Positions 35,376 through 37,590 of a stretch of DNA of 37,590 nucleotides are shown in pieces. The DNA lies in assembly GCF_000612665.1 (NCBI RefSeq), contig NZ_HG942025.1, positions 1 to 37,590 of the forward strand. Reading direction: 5' to 3'. The translations under genes and the position numbers were made by a program. The notes under the pieces are model-generated. The model was not told the origin of the DNA and did no database searches. It saw only the letters and a list, made by a program, of their open reading frames with translations. The stretch's first letter is position 1. The number at the start of each line of letters is the position of its first letter. Source of the DNA: Neobacillus dielmonensis (GTDB taxonomy: Bacteria > Bacillota > Bacilli > Bacillales > Cytobacillaceae).

Positions 35376-36161
35376 ATGAATACAGACCAAGCATATGATC
35401 TATTAAAAACAGCAGGGGTGTCAGACGATATTAGCATCCAAACAGTTAGGCGCTGGCTTCGTGAACAAAAAATAAATTTTGCAGGAAAAACCAGGCGAGG
35501 CGATACTGATTATATATTAAATGATACTGATCAAGCGATCAATTTACTAAAGGATGCAGGAGTAGCACCCAACATCGGGATTCAAGTTGTCAAACGCTGG
35601 CTCCATGAAGGAAAGATTGAAAAGATAGGAAAGGGTTCTCAGATTGTTGATTATCTCAAAAATGAGTCAAACCCAAACAGGTTAAATAGCGGACCACCTG
35701 ACCTGGATAGAACCATCCGCGATTTAAAAATCAAAATTAAAGCACAAGACGACCATATTAAAGGACTCCAAGAGATCCACAAAACTTCCATTCATGCACT
35801 GAGCCAACAAAGAAACAAATTACATAAAGAGTTGGTTAAGCTTGAGTCAGAAAATAACAAATTGCAAACGCAGTCCAAAAAAGTACTAGAAGAAAATATT
35901 GAACTGCGAAAAGCAATTCTGAAATTAAAGGAAGAACTGATAAGACAAGGCAAAAGAGACTCCGAAAAGCCTCAAAGTATTCCAACCCCTAATACACATG
36001 ATTATCGTCAAAAGTTAGGCCTATCTCGAACAGCTGACCAGAAACAAGTGTTAGCAGCGTTTAAAAAGCTGTTGAAACTCACTCATCCTGATCATGGTGG
36101 CAACGCAGCGGCCTTCCATTACATAAAAACAGAGTATGACCAGTTTAAGAATAGTTTCTAA
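35376..36161 (+). CDS. J-domain protein with two N-terminal HTH-like repeats
   Basis: 261 residues. Two copies of a helix-turn-helix-like unit lie 48 residues apart: TDQAYDLLKTAGVSDDISIQ-TVRRWLRE (3-30) and TDQAINLLKDAGVAPNIGIQ-VVKRWLHE (51-78). They resemble MerR/excisionase-type DNA-binding motifs. A coiled coil follows (about 110-190). The C-terminus is a J-domain (about 207-261) with the invariant HPD (His237-Asp239) in LTHPDHGGN, which stimulates Hsp70/DnaK ATPase. I choose ATG 35376 over ATG 35373 because AGGAGG then has 5-nt spacing. The combination is unusual; it may recruit DnaK to a DNA-bound complex. Confidence 0.82.
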   Translation: MNTDQAYDLLKTAGVSDDISIQTVRRWLREQKINFAGKTRRGDTDYILNDTDQAINLLKDAGVAPNIGIQVVKRWLHEGKIEKIGKGSQIVDYLKNESNPNRLNSGPPDLDRTIRDLKIKIKAQDDHIKGLQEIHKTSIHALSQQRNKLHKELVKLESENNKLQTQSKKVLEENIELRKAILKLKEELIRQGKRDSEKPQSIPTPNTHDYRQKLGLSRTADQKQVLAAFKKLLKLTHPDHGGNAAAFHYIKTEYDQFKNSF

Positions 36162-36193
36162 TAATAGAGTACCTTGGTGTTAACATGGCGAGG

Positions 36194-36220
36194 AGCAGTC
36201 GTTTAGGCTGCTATTTTTTT
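36194..36220 (+). terminator. Terminator of the J-domain gene
   Basis: AGCAGTC (36194-36200) pairs with GGCTGCT (36206-36212), one G-U pair, then ATTTTTTT. Confidence 0.82.
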
Positions 36221-36287
36221 GCAAGATAACTCCCTAGCAAAACACATAATAAGTTCCAGACATATCACCTGTTTAAATTCGACTAAA

Positions 36288-37333
<1,046 letters not shown>

Positions 37334-37364
37334 CACAATGAAAACAGAATTTACATTTTAAATA

Positions 37365-37441
37365 AGATTCGGTTAAATTAGGCTGTTGATTTCCGCTCCA
37401 ATCATCTAAATAAAAAATCAACATTATTATTTAACACAGCT
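37365..37441 (+). repeat. Dispersed repeat, internally deleted copy
   Basis: It begins with GGTTAAATTAGGCTGTTGAT and TTCCGCTCC like the full copy, then passes directly to AATCA and the right-hand flank AAAAAATCAACATTA, ending TTTAACACAGC. The whole GC-rich core is missing, as if the two TTCCGCTCC direct repeats had recombined. Outer ends form an imperfect inverted repeat (AGATTCGGTTAAAT / ATTTAACACAGCT). Confidence 0.7.
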
Positions 37442-37450
37442 AAAAATAAT

Positions 37451-37472
37451 AACGCAAGGGCAACCTTGCGTT
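37451..37472 (+). terminator. Hairpin in the intergenic tail
   Basis: Perfect 9-bp stem AACGCAAGG / CCTTGCGTT with a GCAA loop. The T tract is short, so it may be a weak terminator or structural remnant. Confidence 0.5.
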
Positions 37473-37474
37473 TC

Positions 37475-37525
37475 AGACTGTCGACAAATCCGAAAAAGTT
37501 TGGGTTTGCGGACAGTCTTTTTTTG
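37475..37525 (+). terminator. Rho-independent terminator
   Basis: AGACTGTC (37475-37482) pairs with GACAGTCT (37511-37518); inside, CAAATCC pairs with GGGTTTG after a two-base mismatch. Seven or more T follow. The nearest upstream coding sequence is the broken lysR. Confidence 0.8.
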
Positions 37526-37537
37526 CTCTTTTTATAG

Positions 37538-37590
37538 GGGCTGTTGATTTGCGCTCCAGGCGCTTCGCTTTCCGCGGGCGTTGCGGTGAG
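37538..37590 (+). repeat. Dispersed repeat, third copy, cut by the window end
   Basis: It begins GGGGCTGTTGATTTGCGCTCC and continues with AGGCGCTTCGC and CCGCGGGCG, the same orientation and order as the full copy at 30333. The right end lies beyond the window. Confidence 0.75.

Overview
The window looks like a piece of a Bacillaceae chromosome (Bacillus, Neobacillus or a close relative). The evidence is strong AGGAGG-type ribosome binding sites, frequent TTG/GTG starts, hairpin-plus-T-tract terminators, a Firmicutes-type 5S rRNA, a gamma-SASP-like small gene, an HPr/Crh-like protein, a sporulation-type histidine kinase and Bacillus-type dispersed intergenic repeats. It is not phage. Most of it is ordinary metabolic and transport genes, with a few accessory blocks inserted.

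Layout. 1-250: the end of an rRNA operon (5S rRNA and terminator). 480-4340: a LytS/LytTR sensor-regulator pair followed by an OFA-family MFS transporter, with a candidate direct-repeat site for the regulator just ahead of the transporter. 4350-6246 (minus): a catalase with a 52-residue gamma-SASP-like gene downstream. 6427-8945: hydroxypyruvate isomerase, tartronate semialdehyde reductase and an alpha/beta hydrolase in one operon.

9106-16234 is the most unusual block. It encodes a 1456-residue protein combining zinc ribbon, HEPN motif, STAND/NACHT-like NTPase and a 14-unit helical repeat array. Two related proteins of about 430-445 residues follow. Each has a Rossmann/CARF-like N-terminus and a C-terminal HEPN R-x6-H motif, as in Csm6/Csx1 RNases. 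No cas gene or CRISPR array is present. I read the three genes as a candidate undescribed anti-phage or abortive-infection system: a STAND sensor with two HEPN ribonuclease effectors. This is inference from motifs and gene order.

16400-19770: gamma-glutamyltranspeptidase and an MFS exporter. 20068-22014: two coiled-coil proteins of unknown function, the second with a C-terminal membrane anchor. 22087-23436 (minus): an FAD monooxygenase-like protein, then a decayed gene remnant. 23890-26405: two DppB/DppC-like permeases without ATPase or binding protein, the second fused to a DUF4352-like extracellular domain. 26443-26682 (minus): a Crh-like HPr paralogue lacking the phosphorylatable His. 26997-29545: SstT serine/threonine symporter and an FAD hydroxylase.

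29658-36220: a transglutaminase-like protein, a MITE-like repeat, a soluble histidine kinase (minus), a 62-residue membrane protein, an SPL-like radical SAM protein, a MerR regulator with an MFS exporter and a striking operator between them, and a J-domain protein with two HTH-like repeats. 36288-37590 is decaying DNA: a 5'-truncated sufS and a 5'-truncated, frameshifted lysR lie head to head at one breakpoint, followed by two more copies of the dispersed repeat.
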